Below are positions 10,173-20,499 of a stretch of DNA of 50,597 nt, one piece after another. The notes beneath the pieces are model-generated. The model saw only the letters and a list, made by a program, of their open reading frames with translations. It did no database searches and had not been told where the DNA came from. Numbering within the stretch: position 1 is the first letter of the stretch; every line of letters begins with the position of its first letter. The DNA is from Chara braunii (Eukaryota > Streptophyta > Charophyceae > Charales > Characeae). Location: the NCBI GenBank assembly GCA_003427395.1, contig BFEA01001009.1, forward strand, positions 59,491 to 110,087, written 5' to 3'. The translations under genes were made by a program, and so were the position numbers.

Positions 10173-10352
10173 TTGACACGGGTGGTCCGAATGCGTTCGA
10201 CCACCAGAGGATGGTGTCGACACGGTATTTTTTCAACATTCCAGTTGATCCGACAGCGGTTCGTCGACAAGACCCTGTGAGCGCCGGATCAATCTGATCT
10301 TTAGAGTGTGTGTTACAAATGTTCTTTTGTTGCCGTTCGGGTTGACCCGAAC

Positions 10353-11460
10353 CGACGATATGCACGCAGTTTTCGATTGGATGTTTTCGTATTGATGCCA
10401 TTGATTGGTTGGTTTGTTGTCCACTCGTGCATTCGACTGCCCTTCGCGCTGGGGACCGAGACGAGTGCAGGATTGTGCGTTTTTGGCCATGAAACCCTAG
10501 CTTGCGTTGATCTGAACACGCCAGAATGAACCGATTCTTGCCTTCTTGACATACATGAGTTACTGCCCTCTCCCGTGGCCACGTCAGCGAAGAGTTCAAC
10601 TCATTGTCTCGCGACGATTGGCTGACGGGTGGTTCGATAGGGTTCGATGAACGTGTCATATGATAGGACGGACCGTTGGTGGTCACACACGTGTCAGCGA
10701 AACTGGGGAGCAAACACGAGACTTCAACTGTTCGAGACACAAGGAAAACAACCGTCCATGTGTTGGAGTCCATTGAAACACCCCGATCACGATCATGGAT
10801 GACAACGTGATGGCAAAAAGAAGATTCCATTGCCACGTGTCGACTACTTAGATGGGAAACACAAAGTTTGATCCCTGTGTGCAGAAATGGTGCACACTAA
10901 CGTGCGCAGTGGAAAACCCAGGAAAAGATGTGCGAACAGGAAACGGACAAACGAGAATGTTGAAAAAAAATAACGGACGGAAAATACGAATGAACAAATC
11001 GACGAGACGCATGTATGAATTAAAGAGAGCAATCCGTGCGAAAGAAACGACAAAATCTGCCAAGATTAAGATCACGCTGGGAGCGCGTTGTGAAACAGGG
11101 GGATCCGGTTCTCTGGCATCTTTCCGTCTTTGCCATTCGCTTTCTTCGTCTTTTCGGATCTTCATTGTCATTCGCCTTCATCGTCTTATCGGTTCGTCCA
11201 TTCCTCTTTCTGTCCGCTTTGTTTCGTTCTTATTGCTTCTATAAGCGCATTTTTCCTGGTTTGTCTCCTGACATTGTTTGTCTTCTTCTTCTTGGCATGC
11301 CTTTGCAGTCGTGTTATTCATCCGTCTTCGTCTTCGTCTTCGTCGGTCGTGTTTTTTTGACGTGCGTCTACTTCGCTCTTCTTTTGCATGCGTCTCTTTC
11401 GTTGTATTTAGTGTTCGCCTTGGTCAAATGCCTTGAACACAAGCCCCCGGCCACATGACC
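10353..11460. other. No gene recognised
   Basis: Open frames exist on both strands, one of 241 codons on the minus strand (10111-10836). None shows a domain, and that frame runs through several palindromes with ordinary non-coding composition. The right half (11,110-11,420) is pyrimidine-rich on the plus strand. Confidence 0.5.
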
Positions 11461-11464
11461 CCAT

Positions 11465-12657
11465 CATACACCCCGATCACACATTCGAATCATGGCGAGA
11501 AATCCCGCTGCGGTCGCACGTCCAGGTTCGTCGACAACCACTCGGTCGGATCAAATGCCCCACACAAACGCCCCGATGACAAGTCCTGAACATGTGTGGG
11601 AACGCTGATGGATACCGGGTTCTACGCGAAGGAAGAATGACATGCATTTCTGGGTTCATAGAGAGAGAGAAAGAAAGATAGAGAGAAAGAGGCAATGTCC
11701 GCCTTGACCACACGCCCCGATCAGACGGGCCGATCACATGCCCCTTCCCACACCACGATCAATCCTGCTTACGGAGAAAAATTCCCGTTTCTGTCACACG
11801 TCCCGGATTGTTGAAGACCAGTCGACCCGACCGAATGCCCATCTCGCACGTCCCAATAACACGTCATAAACATGTGTGGTCATGTTCAAAAATGTTGGGC
11901 TCTACGCGACCACAGAATGGCAAGCCTTCCTACGTTGAGAGAGAGAGAGAGANNNNNNNNNNNNNNNNNNNNNNNNNNNNNNNNNNNNNNNNNNNNNNNN
12001 NNNNNNNNNNNNNNNNNNNNNNNNNNNNNNNNNNNNNNNNNNNNNNNNNNNNNNNNNNNNNNNNNNNNNNNNNNNNNNNNNNNNNNNNNNNNNNNNNNNN
12101 NNNNNNNNNNNNNNNNNNNNNNNNNNNNNNNNNNNNNNNNNNNNNNNNNNNNNNNNNNNNNNNNNNNNNNNNNNNNNNNNNNNNNNNNNNNNNNNNNNNN
12201 NNNNNNNNNNNNNNNNNNNNNNNNNNNNNNNNNNNNNNNNNNNNNNNNNNNNNNNNNNNNNNNNNNNNNNNNNNNNNNNNNNNNNNNNNNNNNNNNNNNN
12301 NNNNNNNNNNNNNNNNNNNNNNNNNNNNNNNNNNNNNNNNNNNNNNNNNNNNNNNNNNNNNNNNNNNNNNNNNNNNNNNNNNNNNNNNNNNNNNNNNNNN
12401 NNNNNNNNNNNNNNNNNNNNNNNNNNNNNNNNNNNNNNNNNNNNNNNNNNNNNNNNNNNNNNNNNNNNNNNNNNNNNNNNNNNNNNNNNNNNNNNNNNNN
12501 NNNNNNNNNNNNNNNNNNNNNNNNNNNNNNNNNNNNNNNNNNNNNNNNNNNNNNNNNNNNNNNNNNNNNNNNNNNNNNNNNNNNNNNNNNNNNNNNNNNN
12601 NNNNNNNNNNNNNNNNNNNNNNNNNNNNNNNNNNNNNNNNNNNNNNNNNNNNNNNNN

Positions 12658-12732
<75 letters not shown>
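11465..12732. repeat. 280-bp duplicated unit with (GA)n tail, the second tail expanded and gapped
   Basis: The segment at 11465-11670 recurs at about 11745-11952 with a shift of 280 bp. Shared blocks are CACACC.CGATCA, the AATGCCC phrase, and TCTACGCGA followed by an AGAATG-like block. The first copy ends in a short, impure GA tract. The second ends in pure GA that runs into 705 N (11953-12657) and emerges as GA to 12732. The microsatellite is therefore probably several hundred bases long. All open frames across the gap are artefacts. Confidence 0.8.
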
Positions 12733-12735
<3 letters not shown>

Positions 12736-12888
12736 ACCTTTTTCGTCATTGGATTAAAAGCGCTGCGGGATGACGACGGCGTCGACGACGTGGGTGCTGG
12801 TAGGGACGCAGAAAATGAGGGTGCGGGTCGCGACGTACTAAACGACAGCACGGAGGATAGCGACGAGGGATATGGCGAGAAGAGGGAT

Positions 12889-13017
12889 GTGGAGACGCGG
12901 GAAATGGCCACGTGGGAGACAACGACGTGGGAGATGGCGACGCGGGATATGGCGACGCGGGAGATGGCGACCCGGGAGATGGCGATACGGGAGATGGTAC
13001 CGCGAGGGATATGGCGA
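12889..13017. repeat. 15-bp minisatellite
   Basis: Seven or eight imperfect copies of GGGAGATGGCGACGC. The period is a multiple of three, so a Met-Ala-Thr-Arg-Glu repeat appears in one frame, but there is no sign that it is a gene. Confidence 0.8.
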
Positions 13018-13118
13018 AGGCAAGCAGGACATGGATAGTGGTATGTCTGGCGACGTGATGGCTATGGCGACAGCAAAGGCGGACGGTGCTGGCGCGAGAC
13101 TAGCTGGCGACACCTACA

Positions 13119-13592
13119 ATTGTGTGCGTTGCGGGTACCTACAATTGCCTGCGTTGTGGTGCAAATTCGCGGGATGGCGTCGGCGTCATTCGAATGGCGG
13201 ATGCATCCGTGTGGGCCCCGAAAAGTAGGGTGGGCAGGAAAATTTCCGACAGCGGGTTCATGGGAGCTGTCGATATAGTGCGATCGGGCGGTTCGTACAA
13301 AGCCTCCAAATTATGGCCCGCCCTCCGGCAACGGGTCCGAAAAGCGGGATTTCGAGACGGGATGCTCTACGGGACCTGCGTGTGCCTGCGGCTGCAACGC
13401 AGTGGCGTGAATTTGTCGATTGGCGGTGGCGTCATTCGAAAGGCGGATGCATCCTTGTGGGCCCCAGAAAAGAAAAAGGGTGGGCGGGAAAGTTTCCGCC
13501 AGCTGGTGTATAGCAGCCGTCGATCGAGCGCGATCGGGCGGTTGCAACTGACCAGGCCTGTCAATTACGGCCCGCCCTCCCGCAACGGTTAT
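13119..13592. repeat. Direct duplication, about 215 bp per copy
   Basis: 13119-13335 and 13372-13592 share GTCATTCGAA, GGCGGATGCATCC, TGTGGGCCCC, GAAAA, TTTCCG, GCGATCGGGCGGTT and GGCCCGCCCTCC in order. Each copy carries one palindrome of the 18-bp family. Confidence 0.8.
13198..13452. repeat. Palindromic motif cluster III (two copies in a duplicated module)
   Basis: CGGATGCATCCG at 13198-13209 and GGCGGATGCATCC at about 13442-13452. Each is preceded by GTCATTCGAA. They belong to the duplicated module at 13119-13592. Confidence 0.65.
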
Positions 13593-14215
13593 GTAAAGGG
13601 CCCACCTGACGACAGAGCTCCCGACGCGACTCTCCGCCGGGACGAACCTTGCGGCGGCCTGTGACGAACGTGCCAGTTGGCCGCATGAATCGGACCGGGG
13701 TGCTGTCAACCCCGTTCGCTGGTGTCATTTGCTCCGAGTTCTACGGCAGCGACTCATCCACCATCGTTAGATGACGCCCACCGTCATATCGCAGGCCACA
13801 AGAGCTTTCAGGGCGTCATTGTTCCGTGCAATCGTCGACAACCAGGGGCGCTTTCATAAACGCCACGTAACGTGCCACCTTGCTTGTGAACGCGTTCGCT
13901 CTTTGTACGTGCGTTTGAGGATTTTATCGGCTCACAGGTCAGTAATAGGCCTACGTCCTGTGCTCGGCCCCTCAACTCTTCCAAGCCCCTGCGTCTTCGC
14001 ATCGCCCGTCCACATTTTCTTCCTCCCTGATTTCCGGCTCCTCTTTCCCCATCTTCCTGAAGAGATCGGAATGCAGTCGCCCGTCCACTTTCTCTTCTGC
14101 CTCTTCATTCGCGCACGAGCCAATCGGCACACGATCTTGACGACGGCGAAACTAATTGGCATGCGGACGGGCGTCTGCTGATTAAGAGCACGAAAGTCGC
14201 GAGCTACTGACATAT

Positions 14216-14247
14216 GCTGACGTCATCATGTTCTGCATGACGTCAGC
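14216..14247. promoter_or_regulatory. Inverted pair of perfect TGACGTCA sites
   Basis: GCTGACGTCAT and ATGACGTCAGC form 11-bp arms around a 10-base spacer. TGACGTCA is the core palindrome bound by plant bZIP (TGA/CREB-like) factors. Two further ACGTCA or TGACGTC cores lie at about 14,323-14,330 and 14,342. No adjacent gene was identified, so a promoter role is inference. Confidence 0.45.
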
Positions 14248-14509
14248 AAATGGCATCAGCTTGCGGCTTTCGCGATCAAGATCTTTCGGCGCCCATGACG
14301 AACACATCTGACGTGTGGACGACGTCACATGGCCGTTGTTCTTGACGTCCTCGATATCGCGTCCCAATCGACTTCCTGATCTCGTCTTCCCATTGCCTGT
14401 CCTGAAGTCTTTCGGATGTTGTGCCATCGTTGTGGTGATCCCATCATCTTACGTGCTTGTCATTGGAACGCTGAGCGCTGAACTCGCACGATGAATTCAT
14501 CTGCAATCC

Positions 14510-14763
14510 TGACCGCTGCCAGGCAATCAATCTTCTCCTTAGCTAAACCAAACGCGCACCGCCAAGATAAATCCCCCGTGTCGCGATCTTTCTCGAAGAA
14601 TTGCATTGGGTTTTCGAGAAAGATCGCGAATGCAAGTATGGTGAGTGGCACCCGGGGACGGCTAGCTTCCTCTCTGCAGGTTGAGTGTTCGACACGGACG
14701 ATTGATCTTGGCGGTGCGCGTTTGGTTTAGCTAAGGAGAAGATTGATTGCCTGGCAGTGGTCA
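14510..14763. repeat. Nested inverted repeat (59-bp outer arms, 16-bp inner arms)
   Basis: The outer arms at 14510-14568 and 14705-14763 are reverse complements with one mismatch. Inside, CGCGATCTTTCTCGAA at 14582-14597 pairs with its complement at 14613-14628. The whole 254 bp could fold as a long hairpin with a second hairpin in its loop. It could be a foldback-type transposon remnant or a source of small RNA. Confidence 0.9.
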
Positions 14764-14796
14764 TCCAATATGAAAGGAGCACTGACAACGACCTCC

Positions 14797-14950
14797 ATCT
14801 TGCCCCTTCGCGATGGGATGCTGCGGGAATGGCTGTGCTCCGAGGATGTCGTGGTTGCGGCGTGAAACATTCGATCTTGCCCCTTGGCGATGATATGCTG
14901 CCGGAATGGCGACGTTGTAAGGATGTCGTTGTTGCGCCATGGAACTCACC
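14797..14950. repeat. 77-bp tandem duplication
   Basis: ATCTTGCCCCTT starts at 14797 and again at 14874, followed by matching GCGATG, ATGCTGC, GGAATGG and GGATGTCGT blocks. Confidence 0.8.
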
Positions 14951-15435
14951 GAACGACTTGCTGATCCAGTCTGCCTATCGCGGGTCTTGCCGTCTCTCGG
15001 ATCTTGTGCCGGCTGTCCCTCGTTATCCCGTACGCCTGTGATTAGACCGCTGCATGTACAACTCTCACAAAACATGCAGCTATAACCATCACATGCAACT
15101 TGTCGAACTTCCCCAATGCGAAGACCCACCGCACACCGCCAAGACTCATCGTCCCTTGTCGCACACACAGCCAGCACTGACGAACCCACACGTCACTGAC
15201 CGTCACACACCTCGCGCGCAGTGGCAACATAGAGTGAAGACCCATCACGCACCTCGACGTCGTCATAGCGCCGCCTTCCGGGCAGCATCCCATCGCAAAC
15301 GACAAAAAACGAATATGCCACACACTAGCGTGGACATGGTGTTCGACGACGACGGCGTGTTCATATCTGTGTTGAAGTAAGTCATCAATCAATTCACAGA
15401 TTGATCAGAGATCTATACCCGGCGACCACATTTCA

Positions 15436-16640
15436 ACTCTGATTAATCCGAGCCGTGGTTTCCGTACTCACCGAAGGGGGCTCGGGGGGCGTGTTGCAGG
15501 AGCGGGAGGGTGACCGGCTGCCGTGGGGAGGGGGTCGCGTCAAGAATTCCATGGGGGCCATCGACTTCAAATCAACGGCTTTGTGAATGACAATATTAGA
15601 TTTCGTAAATCTCAGCTCCCCCCTCTGCTGTTATCTTCTTCTCGGGTTCGGATTCATCCGGACCACAACCGAATAGGAGGTAGGGACGACACTCCTGGCT
15701 TTTGTCAGCTATTTGTTCTTCCAGATGGGGGAATGCAATCATCACACAGTACGTGTCAGGTCCGCCTCACTCCGAGATGTTTGATGTAGTTCGGGTGAAT
15801 CCGAATCACATCGCTCGATGCCTCAGGAAGTCTCGCCGGGAACGCATTTGGAAATTACGAGAATGAACCATCCGAACCGGGCTCGGATGAATCCAAACCA
15901 CATCCCTCTCTGTGACGCGAAGTCTCGCGGGGAAGGGATAATGACGGCACAGGGAACCGCGTTCCAAGTTAACATCTTCGAAATTATGAACCGGATTCAT
16001 CCGAACCACGTTTCTTGACATGAAATTAAACTTCAAAAAATCGCATCGCGCAACAGACGTGGAGAATGGAATTCTTACCTTCGTGATCCTTCCCTGCTGC
16101 TCCGCTTGTTTCTGTGATTCAGATGCATCCAAACCACAACCGAAGACGTGGCCGAACGGAGGTGGCACGTCGTCGTTTGTTTAAATCACGAACAGGCTGC
16201 ATGTCGAGCACGCTTCTTAACAAAATATGCAGTTTCCAAATATCGCAGCGCGAAAATTCCTGGGAAATCAACCCTCAAGGAATTGTTCTCAGCGACCTCT
16301 CCCCACGGTTCTCCATGCTCCTGAATTCGGATGGTGCCGAACGGTGATCGACGAAGGGGTGACACTATCGACTGTCTTGCATATTCTCGCCCGCGTTCAA
16401 AGTATAGGACGGTCTGCTCGCAGGACATCTCGGTTACCCATCACTGTTGTCCGTCAGGTCAACGCTGGGCGTGGCGGGAGTTGTCGGGGGGGGGAGGAGT
16501 TTGCGAATCGTGAGAATGGTTCCGGCGAACCGGGCTCGGATGAATCCGAACTATGCCCCTCCGGATGACCCCAAGTCTCACAGGGAAGGGATGACGACGG
16601 GACAGGGCATCGCCTTATAATTTGACATCTTCCCAAATTA
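15436..16640. repeat. Palindromic motif cluster IV
   Basis: Members lie at about 15436-15452, 15646-15663, 15789-15805, 15881-15898, 15990-16006, 16117-16133 and 16534-16551, with a GTCGGATGCATCCG core near 16633-16646. Several are followed by CCACA, the same right flank as in cluster II. Confidence 0.78.
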
Positions 16641-16745
16641 TGAGTCGGATGCATCCGCCCCGGGATTCTTGACAAGAAATTGAGCATTGGAAAATTTGCG
16701 CACGGAACAAATGTGGAGAAGGGAATTCTCCCTGCGTGCTCCTTC
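15838..16745. repeat. Two diverged copies of a 245-bp module
   Basis: About 15,845-16,090 and 16,499-16,745 share GAGAATG, CCGGGCTCGGATGAATCC, AAGTCTC, GGGAAGGGAT, GACATCTTC, AAATTATGA, TTCTTGACA, GTGGAGAA and GGAATTCT in order. A third partial match lies at 16,211-16,260. Each full copy contains two palindromes of the 18-bp family. Confidence 0.8.
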
Positions 16746-17371
16746 AATTCGGTCATGGCTTTCGCAATGGGTCAGGCCCTGTGATGTTTTGGACATCGTG
16801 TCAGGCTTGGATGACCTTGTGTGTGGGACTTGTGTAGGCAGACGAACATCGTGTCCGTCTTGGTTGAGCTTTTGTCTAATGTAGGACTTCGGCATGAATC
16901 GACATTTGTGTAGGTCTTCGGATTGGATCAGTTTTTTTGTGGGACTTCTGTGGAACTTGTGTTCGGCATGTTCGTATTATAGGTGGGGCTCGTTTCTAGT
17001 GTAATGTACGACTTTCCAGTTTGTGTTGCGTTTCAATTGCACTGGTGTTCGACATGACCGTGGTACGTAGGGCATTTCTTTTCGTTGCTCTGGCGAAAAG
17101 AAAGTGACATATGGACTATACGAAAGGGTTTTGTGTAGATGACGACGTGTCATGTAGAGTGTTCGGCGTCGGTGTGCTGTTTGATTTTTCCTGAAGATAT
17201 CCACAATCGCGTGTTGTGTAGTCGAGGGCGTGGGTCATTCGTCGTTTCCTCCTGGCTCCATGTGCTTTAAGACGTGGGCTTAAATGATTTTTGGAAAGCC
17301 CGCAAACAACTTTGCAACGTGTCCTTCCATGGTTTCTTGAAAAACCTCCATGGACTTCGTGATTTAGGAAA
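16746..17371. other. No gene recognised
   Basis: T-rich on the plus strand with many short GTGGGACTTGTGT-like phrases. No open frame with a domain and no clear repeat unit. Confidence 0.4.
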
Positions 17372-17500
17372 GCCTCTGCGTACTTTGCGATGCGGGACTG
17401 AATGGCTGTTTGCGTTGAATGATTTCTGGGAAGCCTCTGCGTACTTTGCGATGCGGGACTGAATGGCTGTTTGCGTTGAATGATTTCTGGGAACGCCTCT
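17372..17500. repeat. 61-bp tandem repeat
   Basis: GCCTCTGCGTACTTTGCG begins identical 61-bp units at 17372 and 17433. A diverging third unit begins at 17495. Confidence 0.9.
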
Positions 17501-17673
17501 GTTTACTTTCCAATTTGCGATTATGGACCTTCAATGCTGGCCTCGCCGATACACAGTGCGGTACGTGATGACTGCGTGCTGGCCTCACTAGGGGAATTAT
17601 CATCTGCCGACTTCATTTACGAATGTCGACATGCCCGTGCGTGTCGTTTACGTGTGTGTGATGTGTAGGGTGC

Positions 17674-18087
17674 ATGATGTTGTTGGGCACGTGGACAAGC
17701 ATCGACATGAGTCCCGAGACACACATGCGCATAGCAAAACCATTTCGTCCTTGTGCGAAATCGGTGCGGCATCATGACGGTCAAACGTGGATCGACGAAG
17801 CAAACAAAGACGACTTCGAAGACGACCCGTGGATGACCGTCGTCCCGTACATGAAACGGCATCTTGATGATTGGAGCGATGATACTTGGAACGCGATGGA
17901 GAGTGGCTGCCCTTGGGCAAGCCATTACAAGTTTGCCAATATGTTAGAGTTCGGGATCCTCATTACAGTGTCTGATGGTGTCCTCGAACACAAGTTCCTG
18001 AACCATTTGCGCAAAACATTTGGCTGCATTAGCCATTGTGGTAGTCGCCTCGACTGCGACTACATCAAGTCTTCGCCACAAACTTAG
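17674..18087 (+). CDS. Unrecognised 137-codon open frame
   Basis: Composition is protein-like (WIDEANKDDFEDDPWMTVVP, HLDDWSDDTWNAMESGCPW, LEHKFLNHLRKTFGC) with many Trp and Asp. No family is recognised. It could be a remnant of a transposon protein or an exon. It has no convincing start context, and the second frame downstream begins 40 bases after its stop. Confidence 0.3.
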   Translation: MMLLGTWTSIDMSPETHMRIAKPFRPCAKSVRHHDGQTWIDEANKDDFEDDPWMTVVPYMKRHLDDWSDDTWNAMESGCPWASHYKFANMLEFGILITVSDGVLEHKFLNHLRKTFGCISHCGSRLDCDYIKSSPQT

Positions 18088-18128
18088 GGATCTACGCGGA
18101 AACAAGAGTTGATGGACTGTGCTCGTCA

Positions 18129-18668
18129 TTGTTCATTTTTGGAGCAGTACCCACTTCGTTGCCCCGGGATTCTCCACAAGCTGTGTCATACTGTGGTGTG
18201 CGGTTGACTGTTGCCAGATGCGATTTCGTCAGAGTGCTATGTGTCGCTACTTCAAACAAAAGTAGGAAACTTGTCGATGCAGTTGTGCGTGTATCACGGG
18301 ACGAGGTGGTACTCGCGGGAGTAGGGGGAAGGCCGACGTACAAGTTCTCGCCGTTGCGGTACTACGGTGCAGATGGGTGGTCGGATTTGATAATAGCAGG
18401 TCAGGTCGAAGATTATTCATTGTGGCATGAGGTGGAAGAGAAAGTGTCCGACATACGAGACTGTATAGGGAAATCCTTAGCACGACCGGGACAGTTTGTT
18501 AGGATGAAATACATGTCCGTATTTTCAGAGAAAACGACAGTCGAGGAACCGCAGATCCACGTGTATGGGTCTTCTCTGAATGCTATGTATGGCTTCCATT
18601 CACGACCTCGTCCGCGGGAGCCCCCGTATGTCACTAGATCCGGACGTGTTGTCAGACCTTGTGTTTAA
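18129..18668 (+). CDS. Unrecognised 179-codon open frame ending in a basic TRSGRVVRP tail
   Basis: The middle looks ordered (RKLVDAVVRVSRDEVVLAGV, YGADGWSDLIIAGQ, LWHEVEEKVSDIRDCIGKSL). The C-terminus ends YVTRSGRVVRPCV; similar basic tails occur in plant mobile-element proteins, which is only a hint. It may form one gene with the preceding frame through a small intron or indel. Function unknown. Confidence 0.35.
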   Translation: MFIFGAVPTSLPRDSPQAVSYCGVRLTVARCDFVRVLCVATSNKSRKLVDAVVRVSRDEVVLAGVGGRPTYKFSPLRYYGADGWSDLIIAGQVEDYSLWHEVEEKVSDIRDCIGKSLARPGQFVRMKYMSVFSEKTTVEEPQIHVYGSSLNAMYGFHSRPRPREPPYVTRSGRVVRPCV

Positions 18669-18683
18669 GGGAAGAGGAGACAA

Positions 18684-19220
18684 CCTCATGATGACTATAG
18701 TTAACCGCGGGTTTAGAGCAGGTCCCTCTCTCCGATATGGAACTCCGGTGGAGTGCAAAACTCTGCTCTCAACGATTCACACCGGGAAGGGGGTCAACAA
18801 TCATCCGCTGCTTGCTCGTAAGGCATCATACGATTTGTCGATACAACCGACATTCAGAACTGATTGGTGAGAATCTAGTGCTGCGCCAATAAATTTCTCA
18901 CGCTGCCGCAAAATCCCCTAGGATTGCTCATTTTTGGGTCCTCGCGTCATGGACTCCCTAATGACGACTACAGTGAACAGCGGCAGGCTAGCAGGTCTCC
19001 CTCTCCGATATGGATCTCACGGTGGAGTGCGAAACTCTGCTCTTGAAGATCTACACCGGAAAAGGGGGGCAGCAATCAACCACTGCTTGCTCGTGACGCA
19101 TCATACGATTTGTCCATAAATTGGACATCCAATACTGCTTGGTGACCATCCGGTGCCACGCCAACAAGGTCCGAACACGACCGAAAGGTTCCGTAAGAGT
19201 GTTTTTGCCACCCAACAACA
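18684..19220. repeat. 270-bp tandem duplication
   Basis: ATGACTATAG at 18691 corresponds to ATGACGACTA at 18961. Both copies share CTCCGATATGGA, GGTGGAGTGC, AACTCTGCTCT, ACACCGG, GCATCATACGATTTGTC and GGTGA-to-CGCCAA blocks. The next sequence is the broken edge of the family A integrase fragment. Confidence 0.85.
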
Positions 19221-19249
19221 CTGACCGCCGACTGTTCGGCAGTTCGTGA

Positions 19250-20472
19250 AGGTTGTCATTTCCTCCCGGCGCCTACAGTCGGTGTCCATCCAGTTCACTG
19301 ACCTGGGGAGGACTACTCCTCGTGGTATGCGCCAGGTCATGGTGTTTGTGGACAGGTTCTCTAAGTAGGCAGAGCTTATCCCTCTGCCAGAGGAAGCTAG
19401 AGTCTCGGCCGTGCAAGCGGCCTTTGCTGACAAGTGGGTTACTCACCATGGACCACCCACCTCTATTGTCAGTGATAGAGATCCGCGGTTCTGCAGCAAT
19501 GAATGGCAGTCCTATTGCAAGGACTACCTTAATTCCATATTGGATATGACATCTGGTCGTCATCCTGAAGCCAGTGGGCAGGTTGTAGTGATGAACCAGA
19601 TTCTTTTCCAGTTGCTGCGTCCTGTGATCAGCCCTGATCAACAGGATTGGGATCTCCATCTAGGACGGGCACAGCTAGTGTACAACACGTCTGTACACTC
19701 CTCCACAGGGTTCANCAGCCCTGATCAACAGGATTGGGATCTCCATCTAGGACGGGCACAGCTAGTGTACAACACGTCTGTACACTCCTCCACAGGGTTC
19801 ACCCCTTATCAATTGCACTAGGGTCGTGAGCCATGGCAGCCTCTCGATGACATCATCGATAAGGCTACCCCAAGACTGACTCCTGGGATTGCAGAGTTCA
19901 CCAGACAGTACCAGAGGGATATCGAACGAGCAAGAGTTAACCTACTCAAAGCCCAAAAGGCTATGATCCAGCAGGCTAACAAGCATCGTCGACGATCCCC
20001 CATCCGCGCTGGTGACTGGGTCTGGGTACTTAGTTCTGAGTTATCGCGGGAGGAGGACATTTCACCCAAGCTGTTGCCGCGTTACATGGGTCCATGGCAG
20101 GTTTTAGACACAGTGGGAGCTGACCCTTTCGGGCCATCTTATCATGGGGATGTCCCACTGCACCTACAAACCTACCCTATCTTTCATGCATCCAAGCTGT
20201 TGCCATTTGTCCGAGCTGATACATTTCCAGACAGGCCTCCTCAATTTGGTCCCCCGATCCCTGGGAAGGGATATGAGGTGAAAAAAGTTGAGGATGAGTA
20301 TGGTACAGGCCCGGATACGGAGTACCTTGTGAAGTTTCTCTACCAGCCCCATACTGAGGATCGCTGGTTTACTCACAAGGAGCTTATGAAAACAACAAAG
20401 TTTGTTATCCTCAAATATGAGGCTGCGCAGAGGGGAGAACCCCTTCGACGCTCTGCACGCCTACACCCCTAG
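19250..20472 (+). pseudogene. Family A chromovirus: truncated integrase and chromodomain (first copy)
   Basis: This matches the integrase core and chromodomain of the second copy (27,115-28,223) but starts abruptly at about 19,256. The first catalytic Asp is changed (VSIQF against VSIDF). The second is kept (SIVSDRDPRF). The catalytic Glu is replaced (GQVVVMN against GHAEVIN). TAG stops lie near 19,366 and 19,819; the latter is TGG-to-TAG relative to the other copy. A chromodomain-like end (GYEVKKVEDEYG, EYLVKFLYQ) closes at 20472. An assembly duplication sits at 19629-19801. Confidence 0.85.
19629..19801. other. Assembly join: 86 bp repeated on both sides of one N
   Basis: 19629-19714 and 19716-19801 are identical and N is at 19715. 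The second copy of the element (27,469-27,554) has the sequence once. This is an unmerged contig overlap, not biology. Confidence 0.93.
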
Positions 20473-20499
20473 CTCGGAGGTCCTCGCTCCCGGTTAGGG

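Noticed and set aside
10111-10836. 241-codon minus-strand open frame
   Set aside because: No domain, ordinary non-coding composition, and its 3' part is built of palindrome-bearing repeat modules.
13122-13664. 180-codon plus-strand open frame
   Set aside because: It spans two copies of a duplicated non-coding module and has no recognisable motif.
19629-19801. Tandem duplication inside the family A integrase
   Set aside because: Centred on one N and single in the other copy; it is an assembly overlap.
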